Below, piece after piece: positions 6,106-7,892 of a stretch of 7,892 nucleotides of DNA. Both the position numbers and the translations under genes were made by a program. The DNA lies in contig JADFUQ010000502.1 of NCBI GenBank assembly GCA_015222065.1, forward strand, positions 1 through 7,892, given 5' to 3'. The notes below the pieces were generated by a model that saw only the letters and a program-made list of their open reading frames with translations, had not been told where the DNA came from and ran no database searches. Positions within the stretch are counted from its first letter, which is position 1. Each line of letters begins with the position of its first letter. Source of the stretch: Bacteroidota bacterium. GTDB taxonomy: Bacteria > Bacteroidota > Bacteroidia > Bacteroidales > VadinHA17.

Positions 6106-7892
6106 TTATAAATATTTCTTTTTATACCATTCTATGTAATCCTGCAGTTGCTCCAGATATTTTTCCAGCCCGAGCAGTTGTTCATCGTAAATCATAAAAG
6201 AGAGGTCTGGTGTACGGTTGGCGAAATTGCGCTGCTGATCCCTGCCATGGACATATTTTTTTTCCGTAGTCGACATTCCCCTCGGCAACTGGGACTTTTC
6301 CCAGGTGGTTTTTATCCGGGTGAATACCTCCTCACGTTCAGCAAGGTTTTTTTCGATAATGTTGGCGGCGTGCCGGAGTGCGCTATATGCTGCCCCGGGA
6401 TTATCAAAGTGAGCACGGTGAGCCTGAGTGACCGTTTTTTCGAGATCGGACAGAGCCAGATACGTGTTAGCGGTATGCCTGAAAAGTTCAGCAATACTGG
6501 TGAAAAGCTCGAAATCGTAACTGTTCTTAACACCAAGTTCAAGGTTCACACGGCAGATATCCAGCACCCTTTGCATTCTGGGCAGTTGCTTTTTTGAGCG
6601 CCCGACCATCTCGCTGTACTCTGTGTTCCAGAAAGGATCATACTCGATATCATCACGCGGCATATCCGGCAAGTGGGTCTTGCCTACCTCCCCCCAGTGC
6701 CAGACCTTGCCTTCGAAAGCATCCATATAGTAGTAGCAACACTTGTTGAGCAAAATAAAAAGCTCCTTAACGTCCCGGGACAGGGGACCATAGTAATTTA
6801 TGAAATATTTATCCTCGAACTCAGCCAGATCAGGCCCCTTGCCGCTCCAGGAATACTCTGCACCAGTGATATAACGCAACATCCATATCTGGTTATGAAC
6901 CCCGGAACAATTCCATGATGTGGAGATCATGCCCTGGAAATTCCCGGTCAGGACACACTTAGTGAGCCATCTGTAAGCCTTTTCGAGGTGAGATCCGTAC
7001 TGGTTATAGATTGTCTCCTTATAGAAATAAGGCAGGAAAAGGTGCTCAATACCCGGGTTGGGATCGTAAATATAAAGCGGGTAGCCCTTTTCCAACGCTT
7101 CCATATCTCTTATGGAATCATATCCCCCCCAGGTAATTAATCCCTCCGTGGGTTTCACTTTTTCATTCGGATCATATCCGCCGGCCCAGGATATGGGTTT
7201 ACGTCCCCACTTTTTCATCTGGTCGGCGACCCGGTTGATGTATATCTGTCTCAACGCGTATTTGCCAATCTCTTCCATCTTTGCCTTGCAACCACAATTC
7301 ACTCCTTTTCCCAGTACATAAGTTTCATCGCAGCCGATATGGATGTATTCCGACCCCGGAGTAGCCTCGATCGCTTCTTTTAACAGGTCGAACATCAGCT
7401 TATAGGTACCCTCATTAAGCGGGCAGAACCCCCAGTTATTTGACGGTATCTCTCGCAAGTGCTTGTTCTCCGGGTGTTTGAGAATAAAGCTCACATGCCC
7501 GAGCCCCTGTACCAGGGGAACTATCTGTATGTGGTATTTGCGCGCATAGCGGGTAAGTTCCTGCATTTCCTCTAAAGTGAAAGCGCCCGGAGCGCCAATC
7601 TCCGGGTGACTCTGGTAAGCAAACTTGTCTTCCCACTCCCAGATCAGCATGTTTATCTTGTAACTTGCCAGCGTTCGGATGAATTCCTGCACATACTCCT
7701 TCTTCTCCTGGAAATGCTTGGTATCGTAATGCACTGCACGCCAGGAGATATCAGGCCAGTCTGTTATTACCATTCCTTTTACATACAGCCCATGCCGGCC
7801 CTTTTGGATAAGCTGCAGCAGGGACTGGGTGCCGTAGAACAACCCGGCTGTACCGTTTGCCCGGATGGTCAGCCGGCCGGCTGAAGTTTCGA
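6106..7892 (-). CDS. GH20 hexosaminidase, hexosaminidase D-like, 5' end outside window
   Basis: This is a glycoside hydrolase family 20 beta-N-acetylhexosaminidase, which removes terminal GlcNAc or GalNAc by substrate-assisted catalysis. The frame stays open to the window edge, so the gene is cut at its 5' end: 594 residues are visible, numbered here from the first full codon (7888-7890). The first about 35 residues (TIRANGTAGLFYGTQSLLQL) are the end of the GH20 N-terminal domain. The barrel follows, with WRAVHYD (R51), PLVQGLGHVSFILKH (H132), HIGCDETYVLG with the catalytic pair D188-E189 (codons at 7324-7329), ITWGGY (W254) and ISTSWN (W326). PLVQ..GH..F.LKH..HLRE and HIGCDE.Y.LG.G closely recall human hexosaminidase D, which prefers GalNAc. 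Residues from about 415 are largely helical and charged, with a probable helical C-terminal domain. No signal peptide can be judged because the start is missing. The gene converges on the ceramidase-family gene. Confidence 0.92.
   Translation of the reverse strand, partial: ETSAGRLTIRANGTAGLFYGTQSLLQLIQKGRHGLYVKGMVITDWPDISWRAVHYDTKHFQEKKEYVQEFIRTLASYKINMLIWEWEDKFAYQSHPEIGAPGAFTLEEMQELTRYARKYHIQIVPLVQGLGHVSFILKHPENKHLREIPSNNWGFCPLNEGTYKLMFDLLKEAIEATPGSEYIHIGCDETYVLGKGVNCGCKAKMEEIGKYALRQIYINRVADQMKKWGRKPISWAGGYDPNEKVKPTEGLITWGGYDSIRDMEALEKGYPLYIYDPNPGIEHLFLPYFYKETIYNQYGSHLEKAYRWLTKCVLTGNFQGMISTSWNCSGVHNQIWMLRYITGAEYSWSGKGPDLAEFEDKYFINYYGPLSRDVKELFILLNKCCYYYMDAFEGKVWHWGEVGKTHLPDMPRDDIEYDPFWNTEYSEMVGRSKKQLPRMQRVLDICRVNLELGVKNSYDFELFTSIAELFRHTANTYLALSDLEKTVTQAHRAHFDNPGAAYSALRHAANIIEKNLAEREEVFTRIKTTWEKSQLPRGMSTTEKKYVHGRDQQRNFANRTPDLSFMIYDEQLLGLEKYLEQLQDYIEWYKKKYL

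Noticed and set aside
6148..6597. Plus-strand open frame of 149 codons inside the GH20 gene.
   Set aside because: It is antisense to the GH20 C-terminal helical region and its translation resembles no known protein.
7840..7842. TTG as start codon of the GH20 gene.
   Set aside because: The frame continues upstream to the window edge with residues (SAGRLTIRANGTAG) that fit the end of the GH20 N-terminal domain, so the TTG encodes an internal leucine.

Overview
The window looks like a chromosomal segment of a Bacteroidota bacterium, possibly Marinilabiliales or Prolixibacteraceae-like. This is inferred from AT-rich intergenic DNA, starts preceded by A-rich stretches instead of Shine-Dalgarno sequences, a GTCGGCA-type heptamer repeat between genes, and gene content (Tat-exported PLP enzyme, ceramidase-family exoprotein, GH20). 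No rRNA, tRNA, CRISPR array, insertion sequence or phage gene was seen.

Layout: bases 1-160 are unassigned and may hold the tail of a neighbouring gene. Bases 161-1537 (minus) encode a NapH/NosR-like membrane polyferredoxin with a GTG start. Bases 1538-1958 are a divergent AT-rich intergenic region with a degenerate heptamer repeat and a possible promoter for the plus-strand genes. Bases 1959-3338 (plus) encode a DegT/DnrJ/EryC1/StrS-family PLP aminotransferase, of the aminocyclitol/AHBA-synthase type, carrying a twin-arginine signal. It overlaps by 4 bases (ATGA) with 3335-6019 (plus), a secreted two-part protein: a neutral-ceramidase-type metal hydrolase domain fused to a predicted seven-bladed beta-propeller. 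After an 86-base convergent spacer, 6106 to the right edge (minus) encodes a GH20 hexosaminidase close to the hexosaminidase D type. Its N-terminus lies beyond the window.

The most interesting element is the two-gene operon. It pairs an exported transaminase with an exported amide-hydrolase-fold protein that keeps the zinc ligands but has lost the ceramidase serine nucleophile, and that has a propeller in place of the usual C-terminal domain. Translational coupling and shared export suggest one extracytoplasmic pathway acting on an N-acylated amino compound, such as an amino sugar, aminocyclitol or sphingoid-like amide. The neighbouring GH20 enzyme, which would release N-acetylhexosamines, fits that theme but is on the other strand and need not be co-regulated. 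The substrate is inference; the domain assignments rest on motifs visible in the sequence.
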